Assembly (NCBI GenBank): GCA_014084085.1
Contig: NPFB01000016.1
Span: 27,495 to 91,494, forward strand
DNA length: 64,000 bases
Source of the DNA: Hondaea fermentalgiana
Taxonomy: Eukaryota > Sar > Bigyra > Thraustochytrida > Thraustochytriidae
Direction of reading: 5' to 3'
Notes under the pieces: model-generated
Seen by the model: only the letters and a program-made list of their open reading frames with translations
What the model was told of the DNA's origin: nothing
Database searches by the model: none
Shown here: positions 39,483-49,400 of the stretch, piece by piece
Position numbering within the stretch: position 1 is the first letter of the stretch
Layout: every line of letters starts with the position of its first letter
Position numbers and translations under genes: made by a program

Positions 39483-40104
39483 CCCTGTGCCACGCTCGAG
39501 CGTGGTCTTGTCTTCGGAGGTCTAGAAGATATGTGCTTGCTCCAAGCTAGTATACGAGAAAGCTTTGCTTTACATTTTCGGTCCGTCAATCCGTTCCAAA
39601 GACGCCGTATGGCATTCGCAAAAAGCCCTTTGCACGCGCCGCTCGCCGATGCTCGTGTGTCCGTCTGCCCAAAGCCAGCGCCTGCCGCGCAGCTGCCAGC
39701 CAGCAGCAGTAGCAACGAGCAAGCGTCTCTCTCCCGCGTGCCTGCCTGCCTGCGGAGCCGCCCGCCATCGCGATCGTGGATCCCTCGGCCATGAAGGTGC
39801 GGTCGTTCTTGGCTCGTTCCTCATCGGTTCCGCGTGGCCAAAGCCACTGCCGATGCGGCGGCGCAGAATCGATTTGAAGCGTCGCGCAGGTCGGGCGAGC
39901 GCGTGCTTCTTGGCGCGGAGACACGGCGGGCAGGCGGGCGTGGGCGTGGGCGTGGGCGTGGGCGCGGAAGCGGACGCGGACGCGGACGCGCGCGAAGGCG
40001 AGTCGTGGCGATCTGAGCTGTCAATCCTTTCGTCTGTGTCTTTGAGGCGCTGAGGCCACGACGAGGCTAGGCTAGTGGTCGTCGAGCAGAGAGACAAGCC
40101 CAAG
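39483..40104. other. divergent promoter region with hexamer arrays
   Basis: Shared upstream region of the cupin gene and ZNF598. The part nearest ZNF598 is very GC-rich and carries GGGCGT and GGACGC hexamer arrays (39936-39990). Open frames there are repeat-coded. Confidence 0.5.
39936..39990. repeat. (GGGCGT)n and (GGACGC)n hexamer arrays
   Basis: Four to five GGGCGT units (39936-39965) followed by about three GGACGC units (39971-39990), ending about 115 bases before the ZNF598 ATG. Confidence 0.88.
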
Positions 40105-42198
40105 ATGCAGAACAACAGCGAGCAGCGACGCGGAGGACGCAAACCCCAGCGCGGCGGAGGTCGTGGCGGCGGCGGCGGAGGAGGAGGAGGAGGAGGACGA
40201 GGCCGAGGAGGCCGAGGTCGTACCCCCCAAGGGAACGGCACTGCTCGAGGGTTCGGCAGAGGAAGACCCGTGGGCACCAAGGACTCGGACGCACCGCGCT
40301 CTCGCGAAGAGCAGTTTGCGCTCCTGGAAAAACAGCGCGAAGAGCAACGACGTCTGCAAGCCGCAGCGAAAAGCGGAGAGGATGGAAAAAGTTCCAGCAA
40401 TCATGCCGCAACAGATTCAGACGATGACGAGGAAGAGACGACGTGTCTCGTGTGCGTGGAGCCCATGAGGTATGTTAGCGTGGGCGAATGCAATCATCCT
40501 GTGAGCTGCGCATTGTGCACGACACGGATGCGACTCATTCACAATGATCGTCGCTGCGTGCTGTGCAAACACGACCTCGAGCGCGTCTTTGTGACAACAA
40601 ATCTTTCAAAGCGCTATGAGGAATTTCAAACATGGGGCGATGTGGCCGGTCCCGGCCTAGCCTTTGACAGTACAACGGGCATGTTCTTTGAGGAACTCTA
40701 TGGCGGCATTGATCATTTGCGCGAAATTGAATCGCTCCGCGAGCTTCGATGTTCCGTGGAGGGCTGCGTGAACCCGGGACCATTTGCCACGGTCGGAAAG
40801 CTCAAAGCCCACCTGCAAGAGATGCATAGCTTGCACCTGTGCAAGCTCTGCTGGGAGTCCCGAGGCGTCTTTCCCATGGAGCAAAAGCTCTACACAAAAC
40901 CTGAGCTCGACCGACACTGCGCCGAAGGCGAGCCAGACACGGCTTTCCGCGGTCATCCGATGTGTCGCTTTTGTAAGTCGCGCTGGTACAACAAGGACGG
41001 CCTTTATGCTCACTTGAAAGAAAAGCACGAAAGCTGTCACATTTGCCAGCGCGAGGGCAAGCCCTATGAGTACTACCGCAACTACGACAACTTGTACAAG
41101 CACTTTGTCAAGGATCACTTTGTCTGTACCGAACCCGAGTGCATCGAAGCAAAATTCAACGTCTACGCATCTGAGCTGGAGCTACGCGGACACATTGTTA
41201 AGAACCATCCGCACGTGCGCGTCGATCGCACCGTTCCGGTACAATTCGACTTTGGCTTGCGAGGCGGTGAGGGCACCCGGCGAGGGGATGGGACCGGTGC
41301 CTCCTCGTCCAACATTGACTCCTTTAGCTTTCAGTACATGCCTGGCCATGTGGGTCACCCGTCAATGACGAATCAGCAGCCTCTAGCGGCCCCAAGTTTT
41401 GACGACTCTGCCTTTCCGACACTCCAGGCAGATGACAGTAGCACAGGTGCAAGCGGCGCCGGTCGAGGCGCGCGTGGTGGTGGCTCGCAGTATCATGCGG
41501 CGCTAGGTGCTAACATGAACTCATCAAGCGTGCTGAACGACGCGTCCCAATTTCCCTCTCTCGGCCCTAGCGCCGGGTCTTCGTCGAATTCGATCCACGC
41601 TCTTCGTCCTGGCCAAGACTTTTCCAACGCTGTCCAGCTTCCGTACTCGAGTTTGAACCCGGTTGTGCAGACCAAGCAGGGTCAGAAGAAGAAAAAGGGC
41701 AAGGGAAAGAAGATGGCTGAAGCCCCGCGTCCTGTCGTCATGTCGGCCGAGCAAGAGATGCGCGAGACAATGCGGCTCAGTACGCAGCAAGGAAGCAGAC
41801 CTGCTGCGGCACCCATGCCAGCACCAGCGCATGCGCCTGCGCAGGTGCCGAGGCCTGCTCCTTCGCCGGTGAACAGGGACTTTGCAGAACGACGCACTCC
41901 GTATGGCGTGCATCCGCAGGCCGATGGTGCACAGTGGGCGCGTCCAAAGGGTCAAACGCAACAACGTCGGGTCGGAGGCGCCGGCGAGGACTTTCCCTCG
42001 CTACCGATGGGGTCCGCTGCGCTGGGTGGCGCACGAGGTGCCACGAGCGCAACGGCCCAATGGGATGCGCTTCGAGGCTCGAACCAGATCAAGTCAGGAG
42101 TGATGATTGGGACACGTTCGCAGGCTGCCAAGCAAACCAAGAAGAAAAAACCCAAGAAAAAGCCTGCAGATCCACTCTTTGACTTTACGGGAAGGTAG
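40105..42198 (+). CDS. ZNF598: ZNF598/Hel2-type RING and C2H2 E3 ubiquitin ligase
   Basis: 697 residues. The family recognises collided ribosomes and ubiquitinates 40S proteins to start ribosome-associated quality control. After a Gly/Arg-rich N-terminus and a short coiled coil, a RING domain (about 112-155) shows C-L-V-C, G-E-C-N-H-P, C-A-L-C and C-V-L-C-K. A string of C2H2-type fingers follows (about 215-370), with the conserved H-P-M-C-R-F-C and the G-x-L-Y-A-H-L-K-E-K-H spacing. The C-terminal half is disordered, with F-P-T-L and F-P-S-L motifs like those in ZNF598 and Hel2. The first ATG is at 40105; a longer frame starts at GTG. Cytosolic action is inferred from the family. Confidence 0.93.
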   Translation: MQNNSEQRRGGRKPQRGGGRGGGGGGGGGGGRGRGGRGRTPQGNGTARGFGRGRPVGTKDSDAPRSREEQFALLEKQREEQRRLQAAAKSGEDGKSSSNHAATDSDDDEEETTCLVCVEPMRYVSVGECNHPVSCALCTTRMRLIHNDRRCVLCKHDLERVFVTTNLSKRYEEFQTWGDVAGPGLAFDSTTGMFFEELYGGIDHLREIESLRELRCSVEGCVNPGPFATVGKLKAHLQEMHSLHLCKLCWESRGVFPMEQKLYTKPELDRHCAEGEPDTAFRGHPMCRFCKSRWYNKDGLYAHLKEKHESCHICQREGKPYEYYRNYDNLYKHFVKDHFVCTEPECIEAKFNVYASELELRGHIVKNHPHVRVDRTVPVQFDFGLRGGEGTRRGDGTGASSSNIDSFSFQYMPGHVGHPSMTNQQPLAAPSFDDSAFPTLQADDSSTGASGAGRGARGGGSQYHAALGANMNSSSVLNDASQFPSLGPSAGSSSNSIHALRPGQDFSNAVQLPYSSLNPVVQTKQGQKKKKGKGKKMAEAPRPVVMSAEQEMRETMRLSTQQGSRPAAAPMPAPAHAPAQVPRPAPSPVNRDFAERRTPYGVHPQADGAQWARPKGQTQQRRVGGAGEDFPSLPMGSAALGGARGATSATAQWDALRGSNQIKSGVMIGTRSQAAKQTKKKKPKKKPADPLFDFTGR

Positions 42199-42706
42199 TG
42201 AAAGCGTGCACAAAAAGACACGCGAGTAGAATGATCAAAAACCACCAAGGAAATCATCTATTGAATTTTGTGCGTCATGCTCATTTTATGCTCTCCGTCA
42301 GACCAAATTTGTTGGCGTGCGCATGCATGGGCGCGTGCGTGCGTGCGAGCGTGCGTGCGAGCGAGAAGGAAATGCCGAAAAACCAACATTTCGAATCAGG
42401 TCAAAGAGGGAATTGATGCAAAAGACCACAGCAATCACATATTCGCTTCTGCGTCATTTCTTGCAAGAACCTACAACTTTCCTATGTTTCTTCTTCTTTG
42501 GTGAGACCGCGCAAAGATCTCTATTTTTTCTTACGATCCTGCAAATGCGACGCTTTCTTTACAGATAAAAGAACAAAACAATACAATTAGCTTATAAGAC
42601 CGCGACAGGTGCGTTGCCGCTGCAGAGCGCACGCAAGAGTCATGGCGATTAGTTTATAGACCGTGACATATGCGTTGCCTCTGCAGTACGCAAGAGTGGC
42701 GGCAAC
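42199..42706. other. convergent intergenic region with a tandem duplication
   Basis: 3' flanks of ZNF598 and the RING protein. It contains GCGTGCGT repeats near 42325-42365, AT-rich sequence, and an imperfect 60-62 bp tandem duplication (42586-42707) that abuts the stop codon of the RING gene. Confidence 0.55.
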
Positions 42707-42707
42707 T
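42586..42707. repeat. imperfect 60-62 bp tandem duplication
   Basis: Two diverged copies, 42586-42647 and 42648-42707, each reading ATTAG-TTATA-GACCG-GACA then TGCGTTGCC, CTGCAG and ACGCAAGAGT. Several substitutions and small indels separate them. The second copy ends at the RING gene's stop codon, so this is probably its 3' UTR. Confidence 0.8.
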
Positions 42708-43084
42708 TAGTTGAGATAAAGGCGGAGTCGTTGGGTCACTGGCTTGCGGCACGCGTAGCACGTATCGATCTCGCTGCAGGCTCTGCAAGCAGTGTGGCCG
42801 CAGTTGAAGGCCATGGCGGCGTGTTTCTTATCGTCATAGTTGTAAAAGCAAATGGGACAGACGGTGTCCATGATCTTGCTCTTGTCGCTCTCGCCGTCAT
42901 CGCTCTCGGCGTCCACCTCCTCGTCCACCTCCTTGCGCTTCTTGCTCTTCTCCTTGGCGGCGCCTTCCTCTACCATGTCCGCCGCGAAGAACGAGGCCGC
43001 CACCACGGCGGCGCCGGCGAGTACGCCTGCCACCACCGGCAGCAGGCTGCCGCTGCTCCTGTTGCGATCCTTCTTCTGCGGCAT
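42707..43084 (-). CDS. membrane-anchored RING-finger protein
   Basis: 125 residues from the first ATG at 43084 (an upstream TTG frame is ignored). One hydrophobic segment (about 15-38) near the N-terminus, a highly charged Lys/Glu/Asp linker, then a C-terminal RING of C3HC4 type: C-P-I-C, a C-G-H-T-A-C-R-A-C core and C-Y-A-C. It ends in a short R-L-R-L-Y-L-N tail immediately after the last Cys pair. RING proteins with this layout are usually membrane-bound E3 ubiquitin ligases, with the RING facing the cytosol. Target and organelle unknown. Confidence 0.8.
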   Translation of the reverse strand: MPQKKDRNRSSGSLLPVVAGVLAGAAVVAASFFAADMVEEGAAKEKSKKRKEVDEEVDAESDDGESDKSKIMDTVCPICFYNYDDKKHAAMAFNCGHTACRACSEIDTCYACRKPVTQRLRLYLN

Positions 43085-44060
43085 CTTCGCTCCGCGCGAG
43101 TACCGACCGTCCGTCGCCCACGCCGGGGTAAAGGTATGCGTGCTCGCGCCCAAGCGGGTTTGCCGGAGCCCTTTCTTTCATTTTCCTGTTGTGTCTACCT
43201 GGAAAAGCCGACTTGCGGAACTCTCCTTCCACTGTCATCCGTCTAGTAGGGCCTAGTTCAACTCTCTCTGCCGACTCGGACATCGAAGCAGCTGCTGCTC
43301 CGAGGCGTGGACGGGCATCGATCGCAGCTGGCCAGGCGAGCGAGAACCCTAACCAAAGATGAGGCCGCGGGAGATCGAGCGGGCATCGCCTTCGCCTGCA
43401 GCCTGCAGCCTACAGCAGCAGCAGATTGCCTGCGTCTAGTCTGGGACGTATTGCAGGTGGCTGGCGTGCCTGTGCAGCGGTGACAAGCACGCACACGCCA
43501 GCGACGCGAGTTACTGTCAGAGAATAGAAATAACGTGGGTGGCCGGCGACTCGGTGTCGCAAAGAGAAAACTTCGAAGATTGAAGTCGTTGTTCAATCTA
43601 TACCACACGCGAGGATGGATGCACGAAGGAAGTCGTCACGGGAGAACCCGCTGCCGAAATGCGATTACGACGAGTCGGCATGTGACGCAGCTGAAAGCTC
43701 GCTTTTTCTGAGGTTTTTTTAGTGAAAGGCTAGAGTAAAAGGCCAGAGTGGGCCTACAGGCCTTGGTAGGTATAGGTCTTAATGCCCAGGTCGACTCGTT
43801 GCAAAACGAGATTTTTTCACTTTCTCGGAAAGCCAAGAAATGAGTAAAAAGAATGAGAAAGCTTTACATGAGCTAGCTCGGTGACTGGACGGGTCAACTT
43901 GGATCTGCTTCATACTCACGTGCCAGTGCAATGCAATGCAATGCAATCAATGCAGGAAGAGGTAGCATACTGGTACACTTGCAACCAGTTGAGCGAGCCA
44001 ATGGAACAAGAAAGATCTTGGCAGTGCAAGCTTGCTGGGAAAACGAAAGGTCAAAAAAGG
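43085..44060. other. 0.98-kb intergenic region
   Basis: Promoter of the RING gene on the left and 3' flank of the KCTD-like gene on the right. It holds GGCCTA-rich words near 43750, GCAAT repeats near 43928-43955 and AT-rich sequence. The short open frames carry no recognisable content. Confidence 0.5.
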
Positions 44061-44744
44061 TCAAAAATCGGGAACGATGTCAAATAAGGCCTCGTCGAAT
44101 CGAATCGAGTCCATTGGTGCCTCAGAGCTAATATCAGAGTATGTAGAGTCCTCGGACTGTTCACTTTCCAAACTGATGGTCCGTCTTCGACGCCGACGAC
44201 TTGCCAAATTTCGTGATGGCGAATTCTCCAAAGACCCCGCTGCTCTTCCAATCTGTGGCCGCGATGGTGACGAGGGAGTTGTCGAGGCAATGGACGCGCT
44301 CCTTGGCTGATGCGCGGATTTCACAAGCGCCCGCGTAAGTGCAGTCGTGAGCGCTCGCTGGGCCCGTTCCTCCTTTTCGTGCATGGCGCGCTCGTGAGAG
44401 GCTCGAAGTGCACAAATCTCCTCTTTGAGACCCTCGAGAGCAAAGAATTCGGCTTCAAGCAGAAGCGCGTCAAATTGGCCAAAAGCATCGCCAACGCAAA
44501 GTCGTCCGTCCCGGAGAAAGCTGAGCACATAGCGAAAGAGCTTGCCGTCGCGGTCGATAAAGATCCTCCCATGGGCGTCGCGCGCCAGCATGGCTTCATT
44601 CCTCGGCGCAAACATGCTCCCAAGCATCGAGTCCGGACATTGTGTCAGCGTGTGACGCGTCGTCGCATATACCTCGCCGCCCACGTTGAGCTCGACCACC
44701 TCGCCGCGCCGCCTGGGTCTGGGCCTGGCGAGGTCCGCCTCCAT
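44061..44744 (-). CDS. KCTD-type BTB/POZ (T1) protein
   Basis: 227 residues. The N-terminal 95 residues form a potassium-channel T1-type BTB domain: V-E-L-N-V-G-G-E-V-Y-A-T-T, an L-x-x-x-P-D-S-M-L segment, I-F-I-D-R-D-G-K-L-F-R-Y-V-L and a helix E-A-E-F-F-A-L. In animals KCTD proteins oligomerise and adapt cullin-3 ubiquitin ligases or G-beta-gamma. A coiled-coil segment follows (about 95-130), then a Ser/Arg-rich disordered part. The C-terminus is acidic. The first ATG is at 44744; a CT-rich tract lies immediately upstream and the frame beyond it is Arg-rich and starts at GTG. Cullin-3 binding is possible, not shown. Confidence 0.85.
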   Translation of the reverse strand: MEADLARPRPRRRGEVVELNVGGEVYATTRHTLTQCPDSMLGSMFAPRNEAMLARDAHGRIFIDRDGKLFRYVLSFLRDGRLCVGDAFGQFDALLLEAEFFALEGLKEEICALRASHERAMHEKEERAQRALTTALTRALVKSAHQPRSASIASTTPSSPSRPQIGRAAGSLENSPSRNLASRRRRRRTISLESEQSEDSTYSDISSEAPMDSIRFDEALFDIVPDF

Positions 44745-45542
44745 GGCCACTGCTCTATCTTCCTTTCCTTTCTTTCTTTCCTTCTTTCCAGGCGCGCCGC
44801 ACCGACGCGCAGGAGCGCGCACGCTCGCGAGGGCTCCCGGGTCAGACGACCGACACGACCCGCGCCTCGGGACGCGCACGGCAGGCAGACCTTGGCGCGA
44901 GCTGCCGCGCCGCGAGCTTAGCTGACTGGCGCGCTCGCGGGTTGGCGTGCTGGTGGGGTCTCGTAGTCCGCGAGCCACACGCAGGTGAGTGACGAAATGT
45001 CGCAGTGATGTGCATGTCGCACATAGCTTGAAACGGCAGGAACCGTTACTGGAAACGGCTACAATAATTCCAACTTTTTAGATAGAATTAGGCCTAGGGC
45101 GAGCAGAGAGACCCTCGAGACTACCTATCTTCCTCGCTTCCATTCATTCGCTGTCACATGTTCATGGCCGGCCATTCGCAGTCATTTGCGAGCGAGTGAG
45201 CCCGCAAGCCCCCCCCCCTCTTAAAAATAGGGGGAAGCTTTAATCTTGGGTTGCGCAAATCGAACCGTTGCGACAAGTATTAGTTGAGCTAGCTGAGCTC
45301 GCCTGCTTGAGTCCTTCAACAGTGAGGGAGTTTGCCTCTTTTCTGGAAAGAGATTAGGCCAAGACATTTTTGTTCTGATTCATATACATACTCCTGCTTT
45401 ACCAAATTGTCGAAGCGGCCGCACCCTCGCGTTCTGCCGCCCTACTGCTGTGCTTGACACATCTTTCAACTCTCGCGCTTCGTGTCTCTTTCTCCCTCTC
45501 TCTCGACGCAGTGCGCTTTGCAGTGCAGTGCGTTTGAAAAGG
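44745..45542. other. divergent promoter region (KCTD-like and CFAP20-like)
   Basis: A CT/GA-rich tract (about 44757-44791) precedes the KCTD start. A TAGGCCTA lies at 45089-45096, a C-homopolymer near 45209 and a CTCTCTCG tract near 45487-45506 before the CFAP20-like start. No gene is seen in between. Confidence 0.55.
45089..45096. repeat. TAGGCCTA palindrome
   Basis: Exact copy in the divergent KCTD/CFAP20-like gap. Confidence 0.5.
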
Positions 45543-46169
45543 ATGGCGTCTCGAAGCACATCGCGTGCGAGTCGACCTGGCTCGCGCAATGAGGACAGCA
45601 TTGCAGGCTTTCCCGATACGGTGACCATTTTTCCGCCCATGGAAGGTGAAATGGACCTCACCGAGTACCCACCTGTCGTTGTAGCACAGCGTGACCTCGC
45701 AAGGCTACGCGCGAGCAGCAAAGAGGAGGAAGTGAATGTTATTGTCGATGACGAAGTCGATGATCAGGTCGTGGAGCTCTTAGGAACACACGCAAATCTC
45801 GGCTTTCACCTCGAGGACATCGACCTCCGCTTTCTCGTTTTGCACGTAAAGAACATGGAGCGCTATTTCCGTCTTGAAGCCGTTCTTCAAGGATCCGACG
45901 AAAAATTCTATCAATTGTCGGCCTCGAACCATCAGTCAACGGTTCGCGCACAAAGGCAAGCGGCAAGTCTTCCGATTGTTCTTGCAAAGGGCTGGAACCG
46001 AATCTGTCTTGACTTTGAAGATATTTGCGCCCGTGCCTTTGGTGTCAAGTACAAGGCGATCAAAGAGTTACGTGTCTATGCAAATTGCAGAATTTGGCGT
46101 CTCTTTTTCCAAGATAAGAATTATGGCGATGCGAGCTTGCCCATTCACCTTCGCATCGTCAATCCATGA
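45543..46169 (+). CDS. CFAP20-like (DUF667) domain protein
   Basis: 208 residues. The second half (about 80-208) shows the CFAP20 jelly-roll pattern: V-K-N-M-E-R-Y-F-R-L-E, then S-A-S-N-H-Q-S-T, G-W-N-R-I-C-L-D-F-E-D, a V-K-Y-K segment and Y-A-N-C-R-I-W-R-L-F-F. CFAP20 stabilises the inner junction of axonemal doublet microtubules, so its presence suggests a flagellated stage. The N-terminal 75 residues (Ser/Arg-rich, then Pro-rich) differ from classical CFAP20, and several conserved positions are changed. It is more likely a paralogue of the domain family than CFAP20 itself. The ATG at 45543 is the first. Confidence 0.75.
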   Translation: MASRSTSRASRPGSRNEDSIAGFPDTVTIFPPMEGEMDLTEYPPVVVAQRDLARLRASSKEEEVNVIVDDEVDDQVVELLGTHANLGFHLEDIDLRFLVLHVKNMERYFRLEAVLQGSDEKFYQLSASNHQSTVRAQRQAASLPIVLAKGWNRICLDFEDICARAFGVKYKAIKELRVYANCRIWRLFFQDKNYGDASLPIHLRIVNP

Positions 46170-46417
46170 AGGAGAGATGCAGACCAATTCCTTGATCCTT
46201 GCCAGAATGGCATCCAACCAAATCTTCTCGGTCTCGTCCGATGACCATCGTCGCCTTGGAAGTTGATGTCCGGACACTAGTTAAGTTTTGAAAATGTAAG
46301 CTTTCCCCTTTTGACGAAATGCCAGAAAACGATGATGGCGCGGGACCCCATGACTGATCTTGTAAGAAGGCGAATCTTGGAGCAACACGTCAAAGTTTGA
46401 ATAAATCCATGAATAGT

Positions 46418-49400
46418 TTAGTTAAGCGATGGGAGAGGTGAAACCTGCGCCGCTTTGCGTTGCGCGAGCGTGCTTTTTCTTGAAATGATCGACATGGCAT
46501 TGAGAGTGACCAAAAGCATCCCCCCGACATCGGCGACAATCGCGAGCCAGAGGCGAGAGTAGACTGTAAGCGTAATGCAAAGTACCCCGAGCTTGAGTAA
46601 GATGGAAAAGGTGACATTCTGTACGATGATGCGAAAGCATTTGCGACCAAGGTCCACAGCAGCAACCAAACTGTTGAGGTCATCTTGCATGAGCGCGACA
46701 TCAGCCGTCTCCAGAGCGACAGCAGTGCCAATGCAACCAAGCGAGACGGAAACATCAGCTGCAGCAAGACTTGGCGCGTCGTTGACACCGTCTCCGACCA
46801 TTCCCTTGATCCCTGCCAGAGCATGCAGACGGGCTACCTTGTCTTCCGGACGCAAACCGGCAAAGTACTTGTCGACGCCAAGATCCTCGGAAATAGCGCG
46901 AGCTGCACCCTCGTTGTCACCGGTGAGCATGACCACCTCGACGCCGCGCTGATGGAGCGCAGCGACCGCCCCTTTTGATTCTGGCCGCACCTTATCCCCG
47001 AGCGAAATGAAAGCAATAGGACCGTCCTCTTCCGTCCCTACCCAAACGGCCGTGTGGCCTCGTGCTTCGGCTTCTGCGAAACCGGCTGCCAAATCTTCGC
47101 TCTTTGATGGCCAGGCACGCGCTGCGGCCAATGCTCGATTTCCGACGAGAAGCGTCAGCGCTTGGGCGGCCTCGGGAGCGGCGTCCACGGCCTCGAATCG
47201 CGCCGAAAGGCCCTGACCCGGAAGCAGATCCGTCTGTACAAGACGCCACGGAAGTGAGGTGTCCCCGCCCTGCGATTTCGAAGACGCCGCAGTACGAAGA
47301 AGAGCAAGAGCAATGGGGTGCGAAGACTGCGCTTCCGCCTCACGAACGAGTGCGAGCGTTTTCGCCTGCGAAAAGGGACCACTATTTTCGACAACGACAT
47401 CCAGCACCTCAAACTTTCCCTGCGTAAGCGTGCCCGTCTTATCCATGGCCATTGTCTTGAGACGCCCCAGGGTTTCGAGGTGAGCCCCGCCACGTACAAG
47501 AATGCCCTCTTGTGCAGCTTGCGCCAGACCGCACACATATGCCATGGGAGTGGAAATGACCAGCGCGCAGGGACAGGCCACGACGAGAAAGACCAGAGCA
47601 ATTTTCAAATATTTGCGTCCCTCCTCATGACTGACTGCCCACGGCACCGTCGCGAGCAAGATTGCCACGACAAATGTAATGGGCGTGTAAATGCGCGCAA
47701 TCTTCTCAATGAGCTGCTGCATCGGGGCCCGTGCGGAAGCCGCCTCCTCCACGAGACGCACCATGCGCGCAACAGTAGAGTCTTCGTGCTCGCGGGATAC
47801 AATCATCTCCACGTACGTGTCGAGATTGATTGTTCCCGCCGACACCTCGTCGCCTGGGCCTTTGCGGACGGGGCGGGACTCGCCCGTGAGATTGCTTTCG
47901 TTGGCGTGCGTCTCGGCAGCTCCGGCTACAAGACGGCCGTCCATGGGGAACTTGTCGCCTGCGCGAATCCCAAGTCGAGCACCGACCGGGACAGCTTCCA
48001 CCCCGACCTGTTCACCGACAGAACCAACCCCTGCAATTGGCTCTGCGAGAAGCGCGACCTCCGGGGCAAGCTCCAGTAAGGCATTCATCGCAACGCGGAC
48101 ACGCGAGCTCGCAAGATACTGCAGCCACTCGCTCAGTGAAAACAGCGTGACCACAGCGGCCGCCTCCGGGTAGTCCCCAATCGCGATGGCGCCGACAACG
48201 GCAAGAGCCATAAGCATGTTGATATCCAGCACACCATAGCGGAGACGCTTCACCGCAGCAATTGCAATGGGCGGCAAGCAGAGAGCCACTGATCCCAAGC
48301 CAACGAACTTGATCATTTCAAGATTCGGCGCGTAGTGGCACAGCGAGACGATCCAGCAAACAAGAGCCAGCAGGACATTCCAGTGTGGCAAATAACCGCT
48401 CAGTGTCTTCATTCGAGTATAAAGCGTTGGCTTTTCGTGTTCCATTTCAGGCAATGATCCCGTGATGGGCACCACAATTGAGCCGTACGTTGATCTGGAT
48501 ACGACTCGCATGGGCTGCTGGACAGGTGACAAAGATGCGATCGTCGCCTCGATACCGCGTTCCTGGAGCCATTTGCAGACTTCCTCGGCCGAAGTAATAG
48601 GCAACTCGGCCGAAATCTTAACCTCCTTGTCCATAAGGTTGACCTCAACCTGCTTTACGCCAGGAAGCGAGGCGAGCATGCGTTTGATCTCTCTGCCGTC
48701 GGCGTCAGAATTAAGACTCTTGACAGAGAGCTGCATGGCGCGCGCCCTAGAAGCGGTTACGTCTGCGTCTTGATCCCGGTTGACCGAAGCGCCACCGTCT
48801 CGAAGGATCTCTGCGCCAAGCCCCTCGCCGCTCAGAAGCTTGCAAATCAAGGCACTCGAAACTCGGCTCGGATCATGTTTGACAACAAGCTTTTTCAGCA
48901 CAACGTTGGGGCGAATGGCCTCAATCCCCTCCACAGGTTCGAGAACCTTGACGATTGTTTGCGTCTCGCTTGCGCAGCACAACTTGGATATTGCAAATGT
49001 GCTCGTCACCGTCGCTCGAGCTGAGACGTCAGCCGCAGTCTGGCCCGCCGGAATAATCTTTGGCCGGAGACTCTTGCCCCTGAGACAAGCAGCTATGGTG
49101 CTCGGCGAGATCGTTTGCGGGTTGTACTTGACCGTCATCAACTTTGCAGATACGTCCACGCGGACATGCCGAACACCTCCAAGTGGCAGCACAGTGCGTT
49201 GCGCCATGAGGGCCTCGCCATTACAGCAGAGACGTTGGAGGTAGATATCGCACGTGCTAAGACCTTGATCCGCGGAACTTGCACTGAGCAGAGGTTCCTC
49301 CAGATCTTCCCCGGAAATGATGTTCCCGAGTCCCGGTTGGCCGCAACACTCCTCTCCAGGAGGACAACAGGGTCCATCGTCAAATCCTTGTTTGGCGAAA

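Noticed and set aside
40075..40104. Earlier start of the ZNF598-like protein
   Set aside because: The longer frame begins with GTG; the first ATG is at 40105 and gives a normal N-terminus.
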